From positions 8,726,204 through 8,790,203 of the forward strand of contig CM066925.1 in NCBI GenBank assembly GCA_033964015.1: 64,000 bases of DNA, in the 5' to 3' direction. Origin of the DNA: Scolanthus callimorphus (taxonomy: Eukaryota > Cnidaria > Anthozoa > Actiniaria > Edwardsiidae). The position numbers were made by a program, and so were the translations under genes. The notes beneath the pieces were generated by a model, which saw nothing but the letters and a program-made list of their open reading frames with translations, was not told the origin of the DNA and made no database searches. How positions within the stretch are numbered: position 1 is the stretch's first letter; each line of letters starts with the position of its first letter. Shown here in pieces: positions 10,039 to 22,000 of this stretch.

Positions 10039-13000
10039 TAAGGAAACACAGTAGAACTAAGTTCAACTCACAATATGATCTTGTCTCAATCACGACTCGA
10101 ACAGAAAGAAAGTTTCCTCTGTCCCAGCCGGGAATCGATCCTGGACCACAGCGGTGGGAGTCCCAGCGCCTTAACACTGAGCCAACCATGCTTCCCTCAA
10201 AGAGGGAAGCATGGACAAAAAAACACAGGACAAATGACGAATCACTTCAAACAACGATGAACTCAAGGTCTAAACACCGGAGAAATATCCCTTGGGCTTA
10301 GGGCAGACGTCGAATTAAAGTCGCCTCAAAAACATTTAAAACAATAGATAATTTGTCATTTGAAAGTGTAATGAGTCGGTATCTTTTGAAAAAAATGTAA
10401 TCGACGCGACCATAATTCGACGTATGCCCTAGGCCTTACTGCCCAAACTGGGTAATCGAACCCGGAGCCTCGAAAACAGTGATCCCCTAGTAATAATCCT
10501 TTTTTGTCGTTGCTTTTTCTTTAGGATTTTTTCACGAACAAGCTCGAACTGATCGTGACAAGTATGTGTCAATCAAATGGCAAAACATACAGAAAGGTAA
10601 GTACTATGTTAATAAACCTAAAACCCGCGTACAAGAACCTAAAATGTCATCTTTTTCTTATTTCAATAAGTTGTTATTTTACAAAAGTGAAGGAACAGAT
10701 AAAAATAGTCAAGGTTTAAATTAAAAATGAAAACCATATCATTTCTTTCCCAATAGTGAATTACACAATGTAATGTTCTCTCAGTTTTTCACAGCTACCT
10801 AATATAGAGCGGATTTCACATGACCGTCGTGTTTGCAATTGGTTTGCTCTCTCATTGGCTGCTTATTTCTATCAACCAATCAAATTGCGAACTAATTACA
10901 AGCAAGGAATTACTAGCCAATTGGTTCGGCTCCTGATTGCCTGGGCTGGAAACCATTCAGCAGTAAGTTGTAATTACTCTTGTTTCTGATTGGCTAGTGA
11001 TTGCACAATTGCGTTTACTTTCACGATGATCATCTGAAATCTGCTCTAATAGTAGTTAAATGTGCTGATTGCTTGTGCGCCTATTAAAGCTCGGTCCCCA
11101 CTAGCGTCATAAAGATCATAAGCATCATGCGTTATGTTCCTTATGACTTAGTGAGGACGCTTCGTCATAAGCGTCGGAAGGCGCTTAAAGGCCCATCACC
11201 AACCCGGAGCCTTTGCGCCCCGTTTTTTTTGTTTCCAAATTGATCCATTGTTTTTCGGATGCTCTGATTGGCTAAGAGTCCGCAAAGGCTCTCGTTTGGA
11301 GATGGGCCTTAAATGCACGACACGAAATTAGCATGATCATAAGAGAAATTCGATGTTGAATTTCTTATGATCATGCTAATGTCGTGCATTAGAGCGGATT
11401 TCACATGACCGTCGTGTTTGCAATTGGTTTGCTTTCTCATTGGCTGCTTATTTCTATCAACCAATCAAATTGCGAACTAATTACAAGCAAGGAATTGGTT
11501 CGGCTCCTGATTGGCTGGGCTGGAAACCATTCAGCAGTAAGTTGTAATTACTCTTGTTTCTGATTGGCTAGTGATTGCTCAATTGCAATTGCTTTCACGA
11601 CAGTCATGTGAAATCCGCTCTAAGCACCTCAGACGCTTATGACGAAGCGGCCCTCACTAAGTCATAAGAAACATATAACGCCTGATGCTTATGATTTGTA
11701 TGATCCTTATGACGCTAGCGGGGACCGACCATTAAAGGGAGGCTGTCACGATACGCGCATGCTCCAGGAGCGATCACTGGGCAAAACTATTTAGGCCATC
11801 CTATCAGAAAACTATTGAAGAATATGTAAAACGTAAACATTTGGTCGGATGGATCGAGAAATAGCGAGATTAAAACGGATTGTTTTCGTCGTTTTCAGCC
11901 TTCGCTGGCCATCGTTACGGGACGATACTTCTTTGTTTTGAGATGCGCAAAACAGCTGCGCAGTTGCGTGACAGCCTCCCTTTAACCAGATTACGGATTC
12001 TTGTTTTGCACGAGTTCTCGTCCCTATCTTCGTAACCGGAGGCCCTTATAAAACCAGAGATTGCCTTCCATATTGGCTTTTTTCCGGTGCATTGCTTCAG
12101 CCTCTCCTGTATATTGTCTTCGCCCCATTTTTCTATTAGCACTACTGTCTCCTCATGCTCCCTCTTCGTGCTTTCGCTTTTTTCCTCATCTTTGTTAAGT
12201 CGGTTTTAAACCACCTCGCGAGGTGGTTATGTTTAAGCATGCTTAAAACGTGTTTAGTTGGGTCAGGCGCGCAGTGTGAACGCTCAAATTCTAATCGCGT
12301 TTAGTTAAAACACTTTTAATCATGTTTAACGTATTGGTGTGAATGGGGTATTAGAAGCCTACAAGCCGGCGACCGCCGGAGCTCCGGCGGCTACTTCACG
12401 TTTAATCGCCGGCTACTTTTTGCGAATGTGAGACAAAAAAAGTTTGAACCACAGAACTTTGTTAAATGCAGCCTGAAGCTCACCTTATTGTTTGCGAAAA
12501 TAAACAAAAACTGGAGTCCTTAAATTGTAGTTCGTCTTAAAAAACTCCCAGCTCCGCGCCTGAGTCAGAATTGGCTTGGTGAGGAAACAAACTTGCTGCT
12601 TCGTTTTGGAACTTGTGTGGAAAGCATGAGCAACACAACTGCATTTATTATAATCACTAGGAGCTCCGCTTTTAGGCAGTGCCTAAATCTATATAATCAT
12701 TGACGAATCGCGCATTGACGAAAGTCTTCCCGAAGATGATGAATTGCCTGGGCTACGAACAATAGTTTTCTGTACTTATGACTACATATTACTACATAAC
12801 CAATTTGCATTTCGGCCGTCAGATTTTCTTTTGCAGCCGGCTACTTTTTTTGAGCAGCCGCCTACTACAAAATATTGTGATAGCTCTGCTATTTTAGAAC
12901 CGTAGTAGCTTTACTGCCCAGTCATTTGAAATTTGCTCTAAGTTTACTAACGGTTATGTCTTCTTGATTCCTTTTGCAGGTTTTGAAGACCAGTTTGACA

Positions 13001-16000
13001 AGTACACGCTGGCGACCTTGAATGAGCAGGGACTTCAGTATGATTACGACTCTATTATGCATTATGGCCGCAAAGCCTTCTCTAAAAACCGTCAACCCAC
13101 TATAGAAGCCATTGGAAACCCTAAGAAGACGTTTGGTTCTTCTGGCACTCATCTCAGTCCTATTGATGTAGAAGAAATCAATAAACTCTACGACTGTCAA
13201 AGTAGGTTACTACAGTAACAACGGTAACAACAGCAGCAACAACAACAACTGCTGCAGCCATGGTAACAACAACAATAACAACAGTAGCAACAATACCAAC
13301 AAAACAACAGCAGCAGTATCGGTAACGACAACAACAAAAGCAGCAGCAACAATAGAAACAATGGTAACAACAGCAACAACAACAACTGCAGCAGCCACGG
13401 TAACAACAACAAAGGCAACAACAACAATAACAAGCAACAACAACAACAACGGTAACACGACAGCAGCAACGATAACAACTGCAACAACAGCAGCAACAAC
13501 AACAATTGCAGCAGCCACGGTAACAATAACAAAAACAGCAACAACAACAACGACAACAAAAACGGTAACACAACAGCAGCAACGGTAACAACTGCAGCAA
13601 CAGCAGCAACAATAACAATTGCAGCAGCCACGGTAACAATAACAAAAACAGCAACAACAACAACGACAACAACAACGGTAACACGACAGCAGCAACGGTA
13701 ACAACAGCAACAACAGCAGCAGCAACAACAATTGCAGCAGCCACGGTAACAATAACAAAAACAGCAACAACAACAACGACAACAACAACGGTAACACGAC
13801 AGCAGCAACGGTAACAACAGCAACAACAGCAATTGCAGCAGCCACGGTAACAACAACAAAAACAGCAACAACAACGGTAACACGACAGCAGCAACGGTAA
13901 CAACAGCAACAACAGCAGCAGCCACGGTAACACGACAGCAGCAACGGTAACAACTGCAACAACAGCAATTGCAGCAGCCACGGTAACAATAACAAAAACA
14001 GCAACAACAACGGTAACACGACAGCAGCAACGGTAACAACAGCAACAACAGCAGCAGCCACGGTAACACGACAGCAGCAACGGTAACAACTGCAACAACA
14101 GCAATTGCAGCAGCCACGGTAACAATAACAAAAACAGCAACAACAACGGTAACACGACAGCAGCAACGGTAACAACTGCAACAACAGCAGCAACAACAAC
14201 AATTGTAGCAGCCATGGTAACAATAACAAAAACAGCGACAACAACAACGGTAACAAGACAGCAGCAACGGTAACAACTGCAACAACAGCAGCAACAATAA
14301 CAATTGTAGCAGCCACGGTAACAATAACAAAAACAGCGACAACAACAACGGTAACAAGACAGCAGCAACGGTAACAACTGCAACAACAGCAACCATAATA
14401 GAAACAATGGTAACAACAGCAACAACAACAACTGCAGCAGCCACGGTAACAACAACAAAGGCAACAACAACAATAACAACAACAGCAACAACAACGGTAA
14501 CACGACAGCAGCAACGGTAACAACAGCAACAACAGCAGCAGCAACAACAATTGCAGCAGCCACGGTAACAATAACAAAAACAGCAACAACAACAACGACA
14601 ACAACAACGGTAACACGACAGCAGCAACGGTAACAACAGCAACAACAGCAGCAGCCACGGTAACACGACAGCAGCAACGGTAACAACTGCAACAACAGCA
14701 ATTGCAGCAGCCACGGTAACAATAACAAAAACAGCAACAACAACGGTAACACGACAGCAGCAACGGTAACAACAGCAACAACAGCAGCAGCCACGGTAAC
14801 ACGACAGCAGCAACGGTAACAACTGCAACAACAGCAATTGCAGCAGCCACGGTAACAATAACAAAAACAGCAACAACAACGGTAACAAGACAGCAGCAAC
14901 GGTAACAACTGCAACAACAGCAGCAACAATAACAATTGTAGCAGCCACGGTAACAATAACAAAAACAGCGACAACAACAACGGTAACAAGACAGCAGCAA
15001 CGGTAACAACTGCAACAACAGCAACCATAATAGAAACAATGGTAACAACAGCAACAACAACAACTGCAGCAGCCACGGTAACAACAACAAAGGCAACAAC
15101 AACAATAACAAGCAACAACAACAACAACGGTAACACGACAGCAGCAACGGTAACAACTGCAACAACAGCAGCAACAACAACAATTGCAGCAGCCACGGTA
15201 ACAATAACAAAAACAGCAACAACAACAACGACAACAACAACGGTAACACAACAGCAGCAACGGTAACAACTGCAGCAACGACAACAACGGTAACACGACA
15301 GCAGCAACGGTAACAACTGCAACAACAGCAGCAACAATAACAATTGCAGCAGCCACGGCAACAATAACAAAAACAGCAACAACAACAACGACAACAAAAA
15401 CGGTAACACAACAGCAGCAACGGTAACAACTGCAGCAACAGCAGCAACAATAACAATTGCAGCAGCCACGGTAACAATAACAAAAACAGCAACAACAACA
15501 ACGACAACAACAACGGTAACACGACAGCAGCAACGGTAACAACTGCAACAACAGCAATTGCAGCAGCCACGGTAACAATAACAACAACAGCAACAACAAC
15601 GGTAACACGACAGCAGCAACGGTAACAACTGCAACAACAGCAGCAACAATAACAATTGTAGCAGCCACGGTAACAATAACAAAAACAGCAACAACAACAA
15701 CGACAACAACAACGGTAACACGACAGCAGCAACGGTAACAACTGCAACAACAGCAGCAACAATAACAATTGCAGCAGCCACGGTAACAATAACAAAAACA
15801 GCAACAACAACAACGACAACAACAGCAGCAACGGTAACAACTGCAACAACAACAGCAATTGCAGCAGCCACGGTAACAACAATGACAACAAAAGCAGCAG
15901 CAACAACAGCAACGGCAACAACAGCAGCAACAACAACAACAACAACAACAACAACAGTCTATTCAATCAAAAAGGAAGTTTCTGCAAACTCTGCACCGAC

Positions 16001-19000
16001 GCGTTCCCCGAATCACACATCTAAGCAACCCGGTAGCTAGTTTTGCAAAACTTCTTTGTCTAAGTGATGTTTGTAGTTGCTTAGTTTACAATGATAGAAT
16101 ACTCCCCTGTGGAAAACAAAGGAAACCGAGCCAAATTTAAAATAATTTGATGTTATGCTTGTCCATGTAGCGTAATTTTTAACCGAGAGCATCCTTTTTT
16201 CCGACGGTTTTTCAGAACTTTTTTCAGCACGTTCACGTAGCGTCGAAAATAGTCGGACATTTTTAGCTCTGGGCACGTTCATTTTTTTTCAAGAGCTGCA
16301 TTTGCTTATGCGAGCCGATATTCTAACAGTGGCATTTTTAAAAACGACGATCGCGCGTGTTCGCAAAATCTTAGCGAGAGTTTTCTGAAACTTGCATCAA
16401 CTGTTTCAATTTCAGCTAAAAGGTTCGGTTGGACCAGATGGAGCGAGTATACCCCTTGTGACAAAAACGGCTACAAGAAGAGAGAGAGATACTGTTACCA
16501 CTCGGGTAACGCCAAACGGCAGTGTGGAGATGGTGTGAACGTGTACGGCATACAGCGTGACAGGCAGAAGTGTACAATGGCAGAAATTAAAGGTAAAATG
16601 GGGAGTTTGCAGGAGTTGCGTGACATTTTGAATTTTGATCCTAGCAAAATAAAAATACCATATTTGAAAAGAGCTAACCGAAATATGTGAAATCCTCAAA
16701 TTTGAGTTGGTTTCGACAAAAGCACAGAAGTTATGAGCGTCGAAAGTTGGTTGTTTTCCTATAGGTTTAATGTTGTGGTGGGCAACAGTTGCCCACCAAG
16801 ACATTAAACGTATAGAGAAACAGCTTACTTCGGGCGCCAATAACTTAATATTTACCCAAACCAACTCAAATTTTCGCCTTTTTCTAATTTCAGCAAGCTC
16901 TTTTCAAATATGTTTTTTTTATTTTACTAGGGTCAAAATTGAAAATGTCACGCAACACCTGCAAACTCCCCATTGAATTTTCTCTCAATTAATCCCCGTT
17001 TCCATATAGTTGCAGCCTCCGCGGTTGTTGTGAACAAAGTGGACGTTGCGACTGCCGCAGGGAGCACTGTGTACGAGAGTGGTTGGCGGCTCAACGCGTG
17101 GAGTTCGTTCGATGGCGGCGGCGCAATTTTCGCTTTCGTAAACCATCGTTTTGGACGACACTTTCAAGTTTAGTTTTGTTGTCTCAGTAACGATAAAAGG
17201 AAAAAAATCGTATATTAATTCTAGCCTGTTTAGAACCGTAACCCGATTACTATCCCAAACCCTAACCAGTGCGCTACGAGTGAATTCGCTGGGTTGGAGG
17301 TACTTTTTAATTGGATTGTACTGTCTTTTATTAGCATCTATAGAACGAAGCTATGTGAGTGATAATGACTAATTATCCCAAGGGATCAGAAATGGCAACG
17401 ACCTTTCTGAAAAGGCATTTGCCGTTAGAGAAATGGCAACGACCGTTCTAAAAGGCAACGATGGTTTACGAAAGGGAAACTAGCCGCGGCAGCGCTGATA
17501 GACCCAACTGGCTAACGGTGTTTACATCTTGTTTCCACCCAATTCAGATCATGTGATGATTCCTTTGGGTGGTTACAATTGTCAAATTTCTTCCCACTCG
17601 ACCGAGTGCACGAGTGTATGTGCAGAACTAACAAAAGTATCCACCCAAAGGAATCATCACATGATCTGAATTGGGTGGCAACAAGATGTAAACACCGTTA
17701 GCCGATTTGGTTTAGAGCAGATTTCGTATGACTGTGAAAAGTGCCGCGGTACGCGCTGTACTGTCACAGTGGCGGTACGGAACCTGGCCTGCTGTAAATG
17801 CAATGAAATCGCGTAGTCGCGGTACGGTCACGGTCGCGGCGCGGAAAAACTTTGTAACGGTACTTTTCACAGTCATGCGAAATCTGCTCTATTTCAGTCA
17901 TCTTTGTTTTGAGAAAGCGGATATAACCAATCTCCGTTATCTTTCTCTTTTAGCACGAAATGCAATCCATGGGAACTGGGGAAAGTGGAGCAAATGGACT
18001 CCGTGTAGCGTGACATGCGATGATGGAAAGAGGACACGCACACGGTCATGCAATAATCCTGCACCATCCAAATATGGAAAAAAGTGTGTCGGCAAAAGCT
18101 ACGAGGCTGACCTGTGTACTGTGTCGCGGTGTAAACGGAGTAAGTATAGCGCTATTCAGCTTAATTAACAACATTGCCATTCTAGTGCTTCTCTTTGCCA
18201 ACCGTAGATTGAGTAACGCCCTTTTGTGCTGTGAATCAATCGATCTTTGATTGGGACATTGATAACAATGGATAACGTCAGCGTAAACAGCGCTATAATT
18301 GACGTCGTCATAGCGACATCCACCGCCTCCAAGGCTCTTATAGAACGCGCTAATTCTTACTGGTCTAAATAGCTTACGTTGTCAGTGATTGAGGGAAAGC
18401 TGATTTGAAGTTAATTATTTAAGTAATGGTCCGTATAAGAACTAGGCAGGCCAACGGCAAAGCATGCTGGAATGCAATTAATTTCTATTGAAAATATAGG
18501 CAATTTCATTGGCTTAGACATGAAAATCAGTAAATTCACTATGATAGAAAGACTTGTCTGAGGAATTTTAGGGAGACATAAGCACTTGTGGTACTCACAA
18601 ACAGGATATGCAATTTGTAAAGACTTTGTATGTGGGGAACCTAGCGTAAAATGCTGATTCTCACTCCTTTGTTCTTCTTTAATCTGATTGGTCTAGAGAC
18701 TTTTCGTTGCCATATGTTCTCAAAGCAAGTCGAAATCTATCAATTTTTCTCTCTTATTATGTTACTAGTCATGATAACTTACTGTGGTAAAAAATAGGAC
18801 ATATCCTACGTGGGGAACCTTCAATGCCGTAGAACAATGGAGGTTTGCCTAGTTCTTGCATGGATGATTACTTAAAGTTATAAGATAGACCAAACTCGTC
18901 CCCAGAACCTTCGGTCGTCTGACCAGAGGAAGGCGACAAACCAACGGTAGATCCTTCATATATGCTTCACTAATTAGTATTCGATGCTTCACTAATTAGT

Positions 19001-22000
19001 ATTCGATGCTTCACTAATTAGTATTCGATGCTTCACTAATTAGTATTCGATGCTTCACTAATTATTATTATATGCTTCACTAATTAGTATTCTATGCTTC
19101 ACTAATTAGTATTCGATGCTTCACTAATTAGTATTCGATGCTTCACTAATTAGTATTCGATTCTTCACTAATTAGTATTCGATTCTTCACTTATTAGATG
19201 TTTTTTCATGTAATACGGGCGGATATTTACGAGTTGCGGACGTATTTTTCTGAGCCCCGCAGGGGTGAGGGAAAATGCGAGCAACGAGTAAAATGTCCGC
19301 AAGTATTACATGAAAAAACAGCATCTAATGAGTTATTTATTATACGACGAACAAAACTTTGTTCTTTCCTTTTCAAGATTCACTAGAAAACGTACGTGAT
19401 TTGACCAGCACACTAGCCATTCAACTGCGCGCGCGAAACCGGTTCGTAACCGGTTTCCTACAGTGTAATACGGCTTAAATTTCAACCGTGTAATACAGCT
19501 TTTGCCGTGTTACACTATAATATAAATATCTTCCATGTTTTTAGAACAACAGAAGGGCACTATAGTGTACCATATATGAAGGATCTAGGGTAACAAGCGC
19601 TCTTTTGTGGAATCCATTGTTGTCAAACCACGAACCAAAAATTTGTCGGAATTTTGGCAAAAACATTAGGAAAAGCATGTTTTCAGACTTTTAGTTGTTA
19701 ATTTCGGACATTTAATTCAAATGTATTTTGTGCACGTTTTACGGCAAATCCGTTGTACTTCTTATCTCCAACGCATTCCTCAAAAGCCATTTCCTCCCCG
19801 CCTACTGCATGATATATGCTCTCGTACCCAGATCTCCCCGCCTCGTCGATTTGCCGACGTTGCAAAACTTTTTAGGAAATTCCCCATTACCTTATTTGGA
19901 AGGTCTGTAAGTATTTTTTTCTCACATCTAGCGAAAAAAGCAGGAAGTTTTAGCAAAACTAGCAGATATTCGAGAAACATCGTCGCCATTTTGTTTCTGT
20001 TTCCCGCCGAGGGGCATGAGTCGAGATTTGAACACCACAGGCCATAAAATCACTTTCTTGATAAGGCGGAGGAGGCTCTGCGAGATTTGATACAGAGCCA
20101 TCGAAGGAAAGAAATTTCTGCGCATGCACCAATATTCAAAATCAGCCAATCAGCGAAGGCCCTCGAATGGCTGTCACCAGAGCTTCTCCTGCGAGGTGAC
20201 AAGTCGGGGAGGTCTGGGTACGAGAATGGCGTAGGATATCCCTACCATTACCAGATCCTACTGCACCGGGTACGACAATAGTCTCGGGAAAGCTCTTATT
20301 CACGCATGCGCTCTGTTTTGCTGATCTAATTTTTAGAATGGAGTGATGCAGATTTTGAGAAAAGCACAGGAATGTGGAGAAGCCAGGGAGGACAGCTAGC
20401 TTGGAGACGCAAGTCCGGGTTCACACAGACCATGAACACAGGGCCCATGGCAGACCACACCACAGGGAAAGGTGAGAGGCGGGGGTTTATAGAACGCTCA
20501 CACTCGCCACTCATTTATAGTGCGCTCACACTCGTCACTCGATTATAGTGCGTTCACACTCGTCACTCGTTTATACTGCGTTCACACTCGTCAGCACATA
20601 CTAGGAGATACATCCCATGGACCAGTCGCAAGGGTTGATGTGCGTTCACACTCGTCACTCATTTATAGTGCGCTCACACTCGTCACTCGTTTATAGTGCG
20701 TTCACACTTGTCACTCGTTTATAGTGCGTTCACACTCGTCAGCACATATTAGTAGACACATTCCATGGACCAGTCGCAAGGGTTTATAGTGCGTTCACAC
20801 TCGTCACTCGTTTATACTGCGTTCACACTCGTCAGCACATACTAGGAGATACATCCCATGGACCAGTCGCAAGGGTTGATGTGCGTTCACACTCGTCACT
20901 CATTTATAGTGCGTTCACACTCGTCACTCGTTTATAGTGCGTTCACACTCGTCAGCACATACAATGAGACACATTCCATGGACCAGTCACAAGGGTTTGA
21001 TAGTGCGTTAACATTCGTCACTCGTTTATACTGCGTTCACACTCGTCAACACATACAATGAGACACATTCTGGTATACACGCGAGCGTTCAGGCGATAAT
21101 CTAATAGTCTTCTGTTGATGGACTCCCTGTACATATAGCTAGACCTAGTGGAGTAGATGGAGGCTCCTGTTGATGGGTCCCCTGTGCATATTGATAGACC
21201 TAGTGGAGTAGATGGAGGCTCCTGTTGATGGGCTCCCTGTGCATATGACTAGACCTAGTGGAGTAGATGGAGGCTCCTGTTGATGGGTCCCCTGTGCATA
21301 TTGATAGACCTAGTGGAGTAGATGGAGGCTCCTGTTGATGGGCTCCCTGTGCATATGACTAGACCTAGTGGAGTAGATGGAGGCTCCTGTTGATGGGTCC
21401 CCTGTGCATATGGATAGACCTAGTGGAGTAGATGGAGGCTCCTGTTGATGGGCTCTTTGTGCATATTGATAGACCTAGTGGAGTAGATGGAGGCTCCTGT
21501 TGATGGGCTCCCTGTACATATGGCTAGACCTAGTGGAGTAGATGGAGACTCCTGTTGATGGGCTCCCTGTACATATGGCTAGACCTAGTGGACTAGATGG
21601 AGACTCCTGTTGATGGGCACCCTGTGCATATTGATAGACCTAGTGGAGTAGATGGAGACTCCTGTTGATGGGCTCCCTGTACATATGGCTAGACCTAGTG
21701 GAGTAGATGGAGGCTCCTGTTGATGGGCTCTCTGTGCATATGGATAGACCTAGTGGAGTAGATGGAGGCTCCTGTTGATGGGCTCCCTGTGCATATGACT
21801 AGACCTAGTGGAGTAGATGGAGGCTCCTGTTGATGGGCTCCCTGTGCATATTGATAGACCTAGTGGAGTAGATGGAGGCTCCTGTTGATGGGCTCCCTGT
21901 GCATATGACTAGACCTAGTGGAGTAGATGGAGGCTCCTGTTGATGGGTCCCCTGTGCATATGGATAGACCTAGTGGAGTAGATGGAGGCTCCTGTTGATG

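Larger units (their letters stand above)
8683..10524. other. Intron of the protease gene: MITE and SINE
   Basis: Holds a relic palindrome AGATTTAGGCACTGCCTAAA near 8700 (also at 12659 and 34203), repeated TGACGTCA-type sequence at 8770-8905, a MITE at 9131-9336 and a minus-strand SINE with a tandem tail at 9525-10205. No exon seen. Confidence 0.5.
11097..11737. mobile_element. Composite MITE (GGTCCCCACTAGCGTCATAA ends) with two nested MITEs
   Basis: The outer ends GCTCGGTCCCCACTAGCGTC and GACGCTAGCGGGGACCGACC face each other. An inner palindrome around AATTAGCATGATCATAAGAG and TTCTTATGATCATGCTAAT is the original core. Inserted into it are a GGCCCATCACCAACC element (11188-11311) and an AGAGCGGATTTCACATGA element (11392-11624). 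Confidence 0.88.
10597..12979. other. Intron of the protease gene packed with nested MITEs
   Basis: Holds MITEs at 10805-11050, 11097-11737 (composite) and 11733-11986. A perfect palindrome ACCACCTCGCGAGGTGGT lies near 12210, and CCGGCGGCTACTT-type repeats at 12360-12450 and 12835-12870. No exon seen. Confidence 0.6.
18140..20336. other. Intron of the protease gene
   Basis: From 18140 to 18947 I see only AT-rich sequence without structure. A satellite-bearing TIR element is at 18948-19587, a dispersed repeat shared with 58.5 kb at 19825-20045, and a MITE at 20050-20228. Confidence 0.5.

Noticed and set aside
13178..15966. Three minus-strand open frames of 823-918 codons (Val/Ala/Leu/Cys-rich)
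   Set aside because: All three frames are open only because the CAA/CAG array has no TTA, CTA or TCA. The proteins are pure repeat translation and the region is an intron of the plus-strand gene.
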